Assembly: GCA_965657545.1 (NCBI GenBank) | Contig: CBFHOG010000007.1 | Span: forward strand, 1-64,000 | From: UBA7446 sp965657545 | GTDB taxonomy: Bacteria; Bacteroidota; Bacteroidia; Flavobacteriales; Flavobacteriaceae | Direction of reading: 5' to 3' | Length of the DNA: 64,000 bases | Shown: piece by piece, positions 27,775-36,380 of the stretch | Layout: each line of letters opens with the position of its first letter | Numbering within the stretch: the stretch's first letter is position 1 | Program-made: the position numbers and the translations under genes | Notes under the pieces: model-generated | Told to the model about the DNA's origin: nothing | The model's database searches: none | Seen by the model: only the letters and a program-made list of their open reading frames with translations

Positions 27775-29370
27775 ATGAACACACACGCAAAATTATTCAT
27801 TTCTCTCATTTTTATTGCATTACTTTCAAGCTGTAGCTCAGGTAATCGCGGATCAAATGTATCGCAAGGTACGGGTCTTGAAATAAATTCAAAGCGAGGA
27901 GGATTTCAATATAAAACGAATTATAAAGGACAAGAAACTGGTCCAGGATTGGTATTTGTTCCTGGTGGAACTTTTGTTAAAGGAAGAGTCCAAGACGACG
28001 TCATGCGCGATTGGAATAATGCACCTGTTCGCGTGCAAGTACGTTCGTTTTTTATCGACGAAACAGAAGTGACCAACCTCATGTATATTGAATATTTAGA
28101 TTGGCTAGAGCGTGTATATAAGAACACTGGCGGCAATTTCCGTAATGTATACGTAGCTGCCATACCGGATACTATGGTTTGGCGAAGCCCATTAGGCTTT
28201 AATGAAGATATGGTAAATAATTATTTACGCCACCCTGCATTTAGAGATTATCCTGTTGTTGGAGTAACATGGCAGCAAGCTACAAACTACGCCAAGTGGC
28301 GTACCGAACGTGTAAACGAACGTATTTTGGAACGTGAGGGATATATTGAAAAAGGGGTTAGTCTTCAAATTGACAGTATTGCTCCTGAAGGGGTGTTTAA
28401 CACTCAAACTTATTTAAAAGCACCAGATCAAGTCTATGGAGGTTCTTTTGGAGACAAAGCTGGACGGAATGCGCAACCTAGAAGCAGAGATGCTGATTCC
28501 TCAGCATTAAATTTTGTAAAACGCAAAGACGGTTTGTTATTACCCGAATACCGCCTCCCAACAGAAGCAGAATGGGAATATGCCGCTTTAGGCTTATCAG
28601 AAATTCGCGAGTATAACAGCTATCGCGGCAAGAAAAAATATCCTTGGTCTGGCGCTTCAACACGTTCTGCCAAACGAAAAAATGAAGGGGACCAATTGGC
28701 AAACTTCAAACAAGGAAAAGGGGATTACAGTGGCGTATCGGGTTGGTCGTCAGATAATGCAGATGTCACGGCACCTGTTAGATCGTTCCCGCCAAACGAC
28801 TACGGACTTTATGGTATGGCAGGAAATGTTGCCGAATGGGTGGCTGATGTATATCGACCTATTATAAGTAACGACATTTCTGATATGAGCTATTACAGGG
28901 GAAATCTTTATGCTAAGCCTGCCATTGGCCCTGAGGGCAAAACAGTTGTAGTAAAAGATGTTGAAATTGATACCATGCCAAACAACAAGCTTTATGTAAA
29001 AGCACTTCCTGGTGAGGTTAAATTTACAGAAATTGAGACTTCTGATGCGCAATTAAGACCAAACTTTAATAGAGCCTATAACAGTGATTTCATGGATGGT
29101 GATGATCAATCTAACCCTTCTGAGAAAAACATGTACAAATTCGCTGTAGATGATAAAGGCAGTACTGTCACAAACAATGAAGATGTGAAATCACTGGTTT
29201 CAGATCAAACACGTGTTGTAAAAGGAGGGTCTTGGAAAGACCGTTCTTACTGGTTAGACCCTGCGCAAAGACGCTATCTACCTGAGTTTATGGCAGCTGA
29301 TTTTATTGGATTTAGATGTGCCATGTCTTATCTTGGTGAGAGCAACGTAAAGAAACGTCCGCGCGACTAG
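27775..29370 (+). CDS. gldJ: gliding motility lipoprotein GldJ
   Basis: GldJ is an essential lipoprotein of gliding motility and the T9SS. The signal peptide ends in the lipobox LSSC with Cys20. The mature protein contains a formylglycine-generating-enzyme-like (FGE-sulfatase) fold: the FVPGGTFVKG block near residue 63, a LPTEAEWEYA segment near 261 and the closing GFRCAMSY. The length of 531 residues is close to that of known GldJ proteins. It is divergent from porU and followed by murF after three bases, an adjacency also known in Flavobacterium johnsoniae. Confidence 0.95.
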   Translation: MNTHAKLFISLIFIALLSSCSSGNRGSNVSQGTGLEINSKRGGFQYKTNYKGQETGPGLVFVPGGTFVKGRVQDDVMRDWNNAPVRVQVRSFFIDETEVTNLMYIEYLDWLERVYKNTGGNFRNVYVAAIPDTMVWRSPLGFNEDMVNNYLRHPAFRDYPVVGVTWQQATNYAKWRTERVNERILEREGYIEKGVSLQIDSIAPEGVFNTQTYLKAPDQVYGGSFGDKAGRNAQPRSRDADSSALNFVKRKDGLLLPEYRLPTEAEWEYAALGLSEIREYNSYRGKKKYPWSGASTRSAKRKNEGDQLANFKQGKGDYSGVSGWSSDNADVTAPVRSFPPNDYGLYGMAGNVAEWVADVYRPIISNDISDMSYYRGNLYAKPAIGPEGKTVVVKDVEIDTMPNNKLYVKALPGEVKFTEIETSDAQLRPNFNRAYNSDFMDGDDQSNPSEKNMYKFAVDDKGSTVTNNEDVKSLVSDQTRVVKGGSWKDRSYWLDPAQRRYLPEFMAADFIGFRCAMSYLGESNVKKRPRD

Positions 29371-29373
29371 CCC

Positions 29374-30630
29374 ATGACTTCGCTTAAAGAAGTTTATTCA
29401 TTTTTCTTGGCGTCATCGGGTGTAGAAACCGATAGCCGAAAATCCCTTGACAACAAACTCTTTTTCGCACTCAAAGGGGAAAAATTTGATGGAAATACAT
29501 ATGCACTCAGCGCCATAGAGAAAGGAGCCGTTGCCGCAATTGTTGACCAACAAGAAATAGCAGCAGCACATCCAAAATGTCTTTTGGTAGATGATGTATT
29601 ACAAACGCTTCAATCACTCGCCAATCATCACAGAAAACAATTTGATATTCCAGTTATTGCCCTTACTGGAAGTAACGGAAAAACCACCACCAAAGAACTG
29701 ATCGCTGCAGTACTCAATACCTCATTCAATATACTGTCAACAGAGGGAAATTTAAACAATCATATTGGCGTTCCTCTTACGCTATTGCGCCTGAACAACA
29801 AACACAGTCATGCGCTTATAGAAATGGGCGCAAATCATTTAAATGAAATCGATTTTTTATGCCACATTGCCCAACCCACGCATGGACTTATTACCAATGT
29901 AGGTAAAGCGCACCTCGAAGGGTTTGGCTCTGAAGATGGGGTGCTTCAAGGAAAAACAGAACTTTACAGGTTTTTAGAAAAAAACAATGGGGTTGTTTTT
30001 ATCAATCAACAAGACGGAAAGCTACAAAACGCTCTCGGTGAGAATTTAAGTATCGCTTATACTCCATCTGATTTTATAATACATAAAGACCATCCAACAC
30101 TCGAAATATTATTCAATAATATTAAAATTAAAACACAACTAGCAGGAATTTATAATATAAACAACATTGCTGCAGCTGTTTGTGTAGGAAGCGCTTTTGG
30201 CGTTTCCGTAGAACAAAGTGCAACTGCCATTTCGGATTACACACCCGTAAATCATCGTTCACAACTGGTACAACAAAACAATAAAACCATTGTGCTTGAC
30301 GCTTATAACGCAAACCCAACAAGTATGCATGCCGCCGTGAATTCTTTCAGCAAAAGGGCAGGAAAAAAAGCGGTGATTTTAGGAACTATGGCAGAGTTAG
30401 GATTGCATGAAGCAAATGAACATAAAGCACTTGTAAAGCTTGTAAAAACCATGAAAATTGAATGTTGCTACTGGGTAGGTAGTCCCTACAAACCTTTTGT
30501 TGACGAAAACTGTTTTGAAACAACCGAAGACCTAGTAACGCAACTGAAAAATAATCCTATTGAAGCAGACGAAATTTTGGTGAAAGGTTCAAGAAGTGTA
30601 AGACTGGAAAACCTGTTGCCCTATCTTTAA
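29374..30630 (+). CDS. murF: UDP-N-acetylmuramoyl-tripeptide--D-alanyl-D-alanine ligase
   Basis: MurF adds the D-Ala-D-Ala dipeptide to the UDP-MurNAc-tripeptide in the cytoplasm. The ATP-binding loop GSNGKTT is at residues 99-105, followed by the Mur-ligase central motifs (EMGANHLNEI near 150, NVGKAHLEGFGS near 174) and the C-terminal domain with DAYNANPTSM. The length of 418 residues is slightly short but complete. It lies three bases after gldJ, so cell-wall synthesis and gliding genes probably share a transcript. It converges on the esterase with a five-base gap. Confidence 0.94.
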   Translation: MTSLKEVYSFFLASSGVETDSRKSLDNKLFFALKGEKFDGNTYALSAIEKGAVAAIVDQQEIAAAHPKCLLVDDVLQTLQSLANHHRKQFDIPVIALTGSNGKTTTKELIAAVLNTSFNILSTEGNLNNHIGVPLTLLRLNNKHSHALIEMGANHLNEIDFLCHIAQPTHGLITNVGKAHLEGFGSEDGVLQGKTELYRFLEKNNGVVFINQQDGKLQNALGENLSIAYTPSDFIIHKDHPTLEILFNNIKIKTQLAGIYNINNIAAAVCVGSAFGVSVEQSATAISDYTPVNHRSQLVQQNNKTIVLDAYNANPTSMHAAVNSFSKRAGKKAVILGTMAELGLHEANEHKALVKLVKTMKIECCYWVGSPYKPFVDENCFETTEDLVTQLKNNPIEADEILVKGSRSVRLENLLPYL

Positions 30631-30635
30631 ATATA

Positions 30636-31559
30636 CTACTTCCGAATAATTTCGCGCTGAATGAGCCAATCTTCAGCAACAATAGGCCAAGATTTTATAG
30701 ATCCTTCCCCGCCACGCATACCAAAACCATGTCCTCCTTTTTCCCAAATATGCATCGCTGACGGAACCGCATTTGATTGTAATGCAGAAAAGTATTTAAT
30801 ACTATTTTCTACCACTACAGCTTTATCATCACTAGCATGTATTAGTAAGGTTGGCGGCGTGTTAGGGGTAACATGATTTTCGTTTGAAAACAGCATAACA
30901 TCGTCGTTTGACGGGTTTTCACCTAACAAATTTTTTCTTGAGCCGTAATGCGTTTCCGGTAACGACATAGTGATGACAGGATAAATAAGAATTGTAAAAT
31001 CAGGCCTAGCATTATAATCTTTGGTAGTATTTACTGAATCATCATATTTATCTGAATATTTTGTTGACAATGTTGCTGCCAAATGTCCTCCTGCCGAGAA
31101 ACCCATTACACCAATCTGCGAGGAATCTATTTTCCAGATATCAGCATTTTCACGAATCAGTTCTATTGCGCGCTTGGCGTCTGTAAGGGGTACTGAATTT
31201 TGACAATCTCCATACGCTGGAGAAGGTAATCTGTGAATAAGCACAAAAGCAGAAATGCCTAAAGAATTTAACCACGAGGCTACTTGATTTCCTTCCCTTT
31301 CATATGAGAGTCCACCATATCCGCCGCCTGGTATTATTAAAACGGCTGCACTTTTTACATTTGAATTTTCAGCAGGGAAAAACCACATCTCTGGCAATTC
31401 AACTTCAACGATCATTTTTCTTTCAAAATCATACCTAAGCGACAGTGCTACATTACTTTCACAAGGAATACTTTCAGAAAATAAACTGATTTTTTGAGGC
31501 TGGGTATAACCAAAAAGAGCGCTCAAACATGTTATATAAAATAAAAGAGTAACGCGCAT
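30636..31559 (-). CDS. secreted alpha/beta-hydrolase (esterase)
   Basis: A 307-residue alpha/beta-hydrolase with a signal peptide (about residues 1-19), so it acts in the periplasm or outside. The oxyanion region is IIPGGGYGG (75-83), the nucleophile is Ser155 in GFSAGG, and the likely acid and base are Asp in HASDD and His in GGHGFG. It resembles the BD-FAE / acetyl-xylan esterase type often linked to polysaccharide degradation, but no sugar-utilisation genes are adjacent. It is flanked by murF (convergent) and the tRNA-Val gene. Confidence 0.83.
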   Translation of the reverse strand: MRVTLLFYITCLSALFGYTQPQKISLFSESIPCESNVALSLRYDFERKMIVEVELPEMWFFPAENSNVKSAAVLIIPGGGYGGLSYEREGNQVASWLNSLGISAFVLIHRLPSPAYGDCQNSVPLTDAKRAIELIRENADIWKIDSSQIGVMGFSAGGHLAATLSTKYSDKYDDSVNTTKDYNARPDFTILIYPVITMSLPETHYGSRKNLLGENPSNDDVMLFSNENHVTPNTPPTLLIHASDDKAVVVENSIKYFSALQSNAVPSAMHIWEKGGHGFGMRGGEGSIKSWPIVAEDWLIQREIIRK

Positions 31560-31571
31560 TTTGTTTTATTG

Positions 31572-31646
31572 TGGGTCATATTGGATTCGAACCAATGACT
31601 TCCGCCCTGTCAAGGCGACACTCTGAACCAACTGAGTTAATGACCC
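31572..31646 (-). tRNA. tRNA-Val (anticodon GAC)
   Basis: The reverse strand folds into a complete cloverleaf. The seven-base acceptor stem (GGGTCAT with ATGACCC) and the D arm (ACTC/GAGT) pair fully. The anticodon loop TTGACAG reads GAC, which decodes GUC and GUU. The T arm contains TTCGAAT. Discriminator base is A; CCA is not encoded. The anticodon stem has one G-U pair. Confidence 0.95.
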
Positions 31647-31653
31647 AAGAGTA

Positions 31654-31661
31654 CAAAAGTA
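31654..31661 (-). promoter_or_regulatory. -7 promoter element of tRNA-Val (TACTTTTG)
   Basis: A TAnnTTTG match seven bases upstream of the tRNA 5' end, which is where a tRNA promoter is expected. It lies back to back with the divergent promoter at 31680-31687. Confidence 0.5.
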
Positions 31662-31679
31662 ATGAATTCATTTATTCCG

Positions 31680-31687
31680 TAAATTTG
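31680..31687 (+). promoter_or_regulatory. -7 promoter element of the flavin reductase-like gene (TAAATTTG)
   Basis: A TAnnTTTG match 11 bases before the ATG at 31699, in the short gap divergent from tRNA-Val. Confidence 0.45.
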
Positions 31688-31698
31688 TAAAAAAGCTA

Positions 31699-32322
31699 AT
31701 GATACATTATACGCGTGCGGATATTGACCAAATGGATAAAATTTTCCGCCTTAACCTCATCAATAGTTGTACTGGGTTTAAATCGGCTAATTTATTAGGG
31801 ACAAAATCCATAAACGGCGCACCCAATGTGGCGGTCTTTAGCAGCATCACACACCTCGGTAGTAATCCACCACTTATTGGATTTGTTTTACGTCCAACTA
31901 CTGTTCCCCGCGATACCTACAAAAACATTAAAGAAACCGGATTTTTTACCGTAAATCATATTCATAGCGCTATCGTGGAAGACGCACATCATACTTCTGC
32001 AAAATATCCAACCGAAGTTTCAGAATTTTCACAAACAGCATTAGAGGAAGTGTATTTAGAAGATTTTTATGCCCCTTACATCAAAGGAGCAAAAATAAGA
32101 TTGGGATGTAAGTTTTTAAACGAATATGAAATCAAAGAAAACAACACACTATTGCTTGTCAGTCAAATAGAGCATGTATATGTTTCCGATGAAAATATTC
32201 TACAAGAAGATGGCTGGTTAAAACTTCAACATGCGGACACAGTAACCATCAATGGTTTGGATGGTTACGCTAAAACAGAACTCATTGAACGATTTCCTTA
32301 CGCAAGACCAAAAAAAATATGA
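31699..32322 (+). CDS. flavin reductase-like FMN-binding protein
   Basis: A 207-residue protein with the split-barrel flavin-reductase-like fold. Recognisable parts are the opening strand with SANLLGTKS, the block NVAVFSSITHLGSNPPLIGFV (split over residues 36-56), and the motif GFFTVNH near residue 84. It probably binds FMN; whether it reduces flavin or another substrate is unknown. The stop overlaps the O-methyltransferase start by four bases (ATGA), so the two genes are coupled. Confidence 0.85.
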   Translation: MIHYTRADIDQMDKIFRLNLINSCTGFKSANLLGTKSINGAPNVAVFSSITHLGSNPPLIGFVLRPTTVPRDTYKNIKETGFFTVNHIHSAIVEDAHHTSAKYPTEVSEFSQTALEEVYLEDFYAPYIKGAKIRLGCKFLNEYEIKENNTLLLVSQIEHVYVSDENILQEDGWLKLQHADTVTINGLDGYAKTELIERFPYARPKKI

Positions 32323-32954
32323 ATTTTTTAATAGAGAATTTAGAAACATACGTACAACAACACTCCGAACAAGAACCTGATTTATTGCAAGAATTGGCAC
32401 GTGAAACCCACCTAAAAGTGTTACAGCCAAGAATGTTAAGCGGTGCTTACCAAGGGCGATTGTTATCTCTTATTTCAAAACTAATTACGCCTAAACACAT
32501 TTTAGAAATTGGCACATTTACAGGATATTCGGCGCTTTGTATGGCGGAAGGGTTACACGAAAATGGACGTATTGACACCATTGACGTTAACGAAGAATTA
32601 ACAGATTTACAACGACGTTATTTTGATGCTTCTAGCTATGGAAAACAAATTTTTCAGCATTTGGGAAATGCGGCTGATATTATCCCCGCTCTGAATGGAA
32701 ACTTTGATTTGGTTTTCATTGATGCAGACAAAGAGCAATATCCGCGATATTTTGACTTGATAATAGATCGCATACAAACGGGCGGATTGATTATTGCGGA
32801 TAACGTATTGTGGTCTGGAAAAGTAGTTACAAACGCCACAGACGAAGCCACAAAAGCACTGCACCAATTTAACAAAAAAGTGGTAGAAGACACTCGTGTA
32901 GAAACCGTATTGTTACCAGTAAGAGATGGATTGACGCTTATCCGAAAAACTTAA
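32319..32954 (+). CDS. class I O-methyltransferase (caffeoyl-CoA/catechol type)
   Basis: A 211-residue SAM-dependent methyltransferase of the O-methyltransferase family 3 (COMT-like). The SAM site is LEIGTFTGYSALCMAE (about 61-76), the acidic second loop DTIDVNEE follows, and FIDADKEQYPRY marks the metal-binding region. The substrate is unknown; bacterial relatives methylate diverse hydroxyls, and some modify RNA. It is coupled to the flavin reductase-like gene. Its TAA stop shares the bases TTAA with the convergent tatA stop. Confidence 0.87.
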   Translation: MNFLIENLETYVQQHSEQEPDLLQELARETHLKVLQPRMLSGAYQGRLLSLISKLITPKHILEIGTFTGYSALCMAEGLHENGRIDTIDVNEELTDLQRRYFDASSYGKQIFQHLGNAADIIPALNGNFDLVFIDADKEQYPRYFDLIIDRIQTGGLIIADNVLWSGKVVTNATDEATKALHQFNKKVVEDTRVETVLLPVRDGLTLIRKT

Positions 32955-33214
32955 AGTCTGCGTTTAACAGTTCCCGTAATTTCGCTGATTTCTTTTTTGA
33001 GGTCATCTACTTCTTTTTGAAGTTCTTTCGCGTCTAAGCCTTGTGCCTCTGCAGATTTCTCTAATTCTTCACGAAAATCTCTACTCGCACTTTTTACCTG
33101 CTGAATCCCTTTGGCAAGTGTACGTGCAATTTCTGGAATACGATTTGCACCAAAAACCAAAAGCACAATCATAAATACAAAAACCAGTTCAGCTCCGCTT
33201 ATAAAAAAAATCAT
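32951..33214 (-). CDS. tatA: twin-arginine translocase subunit TatA/E
   Basis: An 87-residue single-pass membrane protein that forms the translocation channel of the Tat pathway for folded proteins. It has an N-terminal membrane helix (about residues 4-21), the conserved Phe-Gly hinge at its end (LVFGANRIPE), an amphipathic helix and a charged C-terminal tail. tatC is not adjacent. The start is firm: a -7 promoter motif ends four bases upstream of the ATG. The 3' end overlaps the convergent O-methyltransferase by four bases. Confidence 0.92.
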   Translation of the reverse strand: MIFFISGAELVFVFMIVLLVFGANRIPEIARTLAKGIQQVKSASRDFREELEKSAEAQGLDAKELQKEVDDLKKEISEITGTVKRRL

Positions 33215-33218
33215 AACG

Positions 33219-33226
33219 CAAAGATA
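33219..33226 (-). promoter_or_regulatory. -7 promoter element of tatA (TATCTTTG)
   Basis: A TAnnTTTG match with only four bases (CGTT) between its end and the tatA ATG at 33214, so the predicted mRNA is nearly leaderless. Confidence 0.5.
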
Positions 33227-33251
33227 AAGGAAACCTTGATGTTAACATAAC

Positions 33252-33320
33252 TTATATAAATGTGTGTTTATATAAAAATACTTAGGAATCTAAACTTTCA
33301 TTTTTATTCATAAAAGTGAA
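33252..33320. repeat. two AT-rich inverted repeats between mnmA and tatA
   Basis: At 33252-33275 two perfect 9-base arms (TTATATAAA / TTTATATAA) flank a 6-base loop. At 33297-33320 two 11-base arms with one mismatch flank a 2-base centre. Either hairpin could act as a weak 3' end for mnmA, but neither is followed by a clear U-run on the minus strand, so the role is unproven. Confidence 0.35.
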
Positions 33321-33337
33321 CAAGCAGAAAGCTATAC

Positions 33338-34507
33338 CTACCCAATTACACCAGAGCCAATACATTCGTGATTTAAATACCAAGCGGCAAACTGCCCAGC
33401 AGCAATCGCTGATTGAGATGCATCAAAAACCAAGAACATTCCTTCAGTAGTGGGATGTAGCGTGGCGGAGGTTAGCGGCTGTCTATAACGAATACGCGCT
33501 TGTACCTCCATGGGGTTGTCTGAGGCTAAATCAGGGCGCACCCAATGAACATCTTCTTGTGCAATCCATAACGCACGGCGAAATAATCCGGGGTGATTTT
33601 TTCCTTCGCCTACATATATTGTATTTGTTTTTACATCAGTAGCCAATACAAATAACGGTTCTACGGTACCTCCAACCGCTAACCCTTTGCGCTGGCCAAC
33701 TGTAAAAAAATGAGCGCCGTTATGCGTTCCTACTTGCTTCCCATCAGAAGGCGTATAGGTATATTTTTTTGCCAATCCTTGTGGTGAATTTTCTCGTAAA
33801 TCGCTGTACATTGGATGCGAACTGGATACTTGAACAATATCGCCTTTTTTAACGGCGAGTTTTTGTTGTAAAAAATCAGGGAGGCTTACTTTTCCGATAA
33901 AACAAAGTCCTTGTGAATCGCGTTTGTCAGCAGTAATCAGACCTTGATCGGCAGCAATTTTACGCACTTCATTTTTCTGCAAACCTCCAACAGGGAATAG
34001 TGTTTTTGCCAATTGTGCTTGATTGAGTTGGCATAAAAAATAAGATTGATCTTTGTTGGAATCGGCACCAGCCAAGAGTTGATGGGTAGTGTGGGCTGAA
34101 GTAACTATTTCTCCTTTTTGGCAATAGTGTCCTGTAGCAACAAAATCTGCTCCTAACGACAGCGCAATATCTAAAAACACATCAAATTTAATTTCACGAT
34201 TACACAACACATCCGGATTTGGAGTGCGGCCACGTTGGTATTCGGCAAACATATAATCTACGATACGTGCTTTATATTGCTCGCTCAAATCAACGGTTTG
34301 AAACGGAATCCCAAGTTTGTCAGCCACAAGCATTGCGTCGTTACTATCTTCAAGCCAAGGGCATTCATCGGAAAGGGTTACGGAATCGTCATGCCAATTT
34401 TTCATAAACAAGCCTATAACCTCATAGCCCTGTTGCAATAATAAATAAGCGGCTACACTAGAGTCAACGCCCCCTGAAAGTCCGACAATAACACGTTTTC
34501 CTTGCAT
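33338..34507 (-). CDS. mnmA: tRNA-specific 2-thiouridylase
   Basis: MnmA thiolates U34 of tRNAs for Lys, Glu and Gln. The ATP-pyrophosphatase loop SGGVDSS is at residues 11-17. The two catalytic cysteines are Cys102 in DVLCNRE and Cys202 in GLCFIGK. At 389 residues it has a small insertion around ECPWLEDSNDA (49-59) after the first domain strand. A promoter-like TAACTTTA lies just upstream. yidC lies upstream on the same strand, 63 bases away. Confidence 0.95.
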   Translation of the reverse strand: MQGKRVIVGLSGGVDSSVAAYLLLQQGYEVIGLFMKNWHDDSVTLSDECPWLEDSNDAMLVADKLGIPFQTVDLSEQYKARIVDYMFAEYQRGRTPNPDVLCNREIKFDVFLDIALSLGADFVATGHYCQKGEIVTSAHTTHQLLAGADSNKDQSYFLCQLNQAQLAKTLFPVGGLQKNEVRKIAADQGLITADKRDSQGLCFIGKVSLPDFLQQKLAVKKGDIVQVSSSHPMYSDLRENSPQGLAKKYTYTPSDGKQVGTHNGAHFFTVGQRKGLAVGGTVEPLFVLATDVKTNTIYVGEGKNHPGLFRRALWIAQEDVHWVRPDLASDNPMEVQARIRYRQPLTSATLHPTTEGMFLVFDASQSAIAAGQFAAWYLNHECIGSGVIG

Positions 34508-34570
34508 AGTGTAAAGTTAAGCAGGTTGATACCGCTCTACCAAACTAGTAATGAAGTGTTTGTGGCAGTT

Positions 34571-36370
34571 TTATTTGCGAAGCTTTTTCTGACGTTCAGC
34601 TTCTTCCATCATCTCAGACATCTTGCGCTGAAAACGATTTTGTTTTTTTGGCTTCTTTTTGTTCTCCTCAATTTGTGCATGGATTTTATCCTGATCGATA
34701 ATCACGTTCTTAACTACAATCATAATAGCAATCATCAGTAAGTTTGAGATCACGTAATACAAACTAAATCCACTGGCGTAATTATTAAAGAAAAACAGCA
34801 TCATCACAGGCATCAAATACATGATAAATTTCATGTTTGGCATACCCGGTTGAGAAGGTTGCATTTGCTGACCTGTAGTCATTCGTGTATAGAAAAATAT
34901 CGCTACGGAGGCCAACAACGGAAACAAACTAATATGATCGCCATAGAAAGGAATACTAAACGGTAATTCCGCAATTACATCGTAAGACGATAAGTCATCT
35001 GCCCATAAAAATGATTTTCCTCGAAGCTCATAAGCAATGGGGAAAAAATAAAATAAAGCAAAGAAAACAGGCATTTGTATCAATGCAGGAATACAACCCG
35101 CAAGCGGACTTGCCCCAGCTTTGGTGTACAGCTTCATGGTTTCCTGCTGACGCTTGGTAGCATCGTTTTTATACTTCTCACTTATCTCTGAAATTTCAGG
35201 TTTTAAGACACGCATTTTTGCTTGAGACACATAGGATTTATACAATACAGGTGACAACACCAATCGTACAATTACTGTAAGCAAAATAATGGCAATCCCG
35301 TGTGGCACTATACCTGTTAAAAAACCAAAAAGAGGATAGAATACTGAGCGGTTTATCCAGCCAATAAGCCCCCACCCAAACGAAATACTTTCAAATAAAT
35401 TTTCATTGTAATCTTTAAGAATGGCGTAATCTGTTGGACCCATATACCAATCAAAATTGGCTTGAAAACGGTTACGGTCATACGGAAGCGATGTTTCTGT
35501 AGTAAAACCTTTAAGGTACGCAGAGGCTTCTACGTCTTCGTCAGTCATGTCTGTTGCGCTAAGCAATGCTTGTTCAAAGGGTTGTTCTGGAATCAGAATA
35601 CTGCTAAAAAAGTGTTGGCGGTAAGAAACCCACTCCACATTTTTTTCTTTTTCATCATCGTCACCCGAAGCAGAAAGTGTACTGTACTTATCGTTTTCGT
35701 GTCGGTATGCCAATTGCGTATAACGATTTTCATATTGCGCACTTTTGGCGTGACGGAAACCGTCCATATTCCATGAAAAAGCAGCAGGAATTGCCGTGTC
35801 TAAGGCGTTTTCAATTCCTTCTGCAACTACCTCAAAACCAAACCGAAATCCATTTTTGGGAAGTGTATATACAAACTCAATATAACCGTTTGCCTCAATA
35901 GGTGCGCGAAGGCGTAATTCTTGTCCGTTGTCGTTTTTAGTAACGGTTGGAGAAAACATCAGAAATTTGGTCTGCAACAGCTGTCCTGCAGCGGTTGTAA
36001 AAGCAAGATTAAGGGAATTGTTTTCTTTGTCTATGAGGTATAGGGGTGCATCTTGATAGTTTGTTTCTCCGTTTAACAACACTTGCTCCATCACACCCCC
36101 TTTGGTAGAGATTCCAAGGGTAAGCACCTCATTTTGAAGTGTTATGGTTTCTTTTGCGATATCGTCTGAAGAAAGTATTTCTTCGGAAACAACCAGTGCT
36201 TGATCGGGTGTTTGCTTTTGGGTTTCAGTAACCGCTTCTGACGTTTGTTCTTGTTGGGTATTAGCAAGTGCCAAGTCTTCAGCAGATTGGTTATACATCA
36301 TCCATGTAAAAATGACAAAGACGAGAACCATGCCTATGATTTGTAAGGGGTCTATACGACGTTCTTCCAT
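34571..36370 (-). CDS. yidC: membrane protein insertase YidC
   Basis: YidC inserts and folds inner-membrane proteins alone or with SecYEG. The 599-residue protein has the Gram-negative architecture: an N-terminal signal-anchor helix (about residues 10-25), a large periplasmic domain (to about 350), then the conserved insertase core with PLFGFLTGIVPHGIAI, the positively charged cytoplasmic hairpin and the membrane helices, and a lysine-rich tail. It follows pyrG by ten bases, a pairing common in flavobacteria as far as I recall. Confidence 0.95.
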   Translation of the reverse strand: MEERRIDPLQIIGMVLVFVIFTWMMYNQSAEDLALANTQQEQTSEAVTETQKQTPDQALVVSEEILSSDDIAKETITLQNEVLTLGISTKGGVMEQVLLNGETNYQDAPLYLIDKENNSLNLAFTTAAGQLLQTKFLMFSPTVTKNDNGQELRLRAPIEANGYIEFVYTLPKNGFRFGFEVVAEGIENALDTAIPAAFSWNMDGFRHAKSAQYENRYTQLAYRHENDKYSTLSASGDDDEKEKNVEWVSYRQHFFSSILIPEQPFEQALLSATDMTDEDVEASAYLKGFTTETSLPYDRNRFQANFDWYMGPTDYAILKDYNENLFESISFGWGLIGWINRSVFYPLFGFLTGIVPHGIAIILLTVIVRLVLSPVLYKSYVSQAKMRVLKPEISEISEKYKNDATKRQQETMKLYTKAGASPLAGCIPALIQMPVFFALFYFFPIAYELRGKSFLWADDLSSYDVIAELPFSIPFYGDHISLFPLLASVAIFFYTRMTTGQQMQPSQPGMPNMKFIMYLMPVMMLFFFNNYASGFSLYYVISNLLMIAIMIVVKNVIIDQDKIHAQIEENKKKPKKQNRFQRKMSEMMEEAERQKKLRK

Positions 36371-36380
36371 TCGTTAATTA

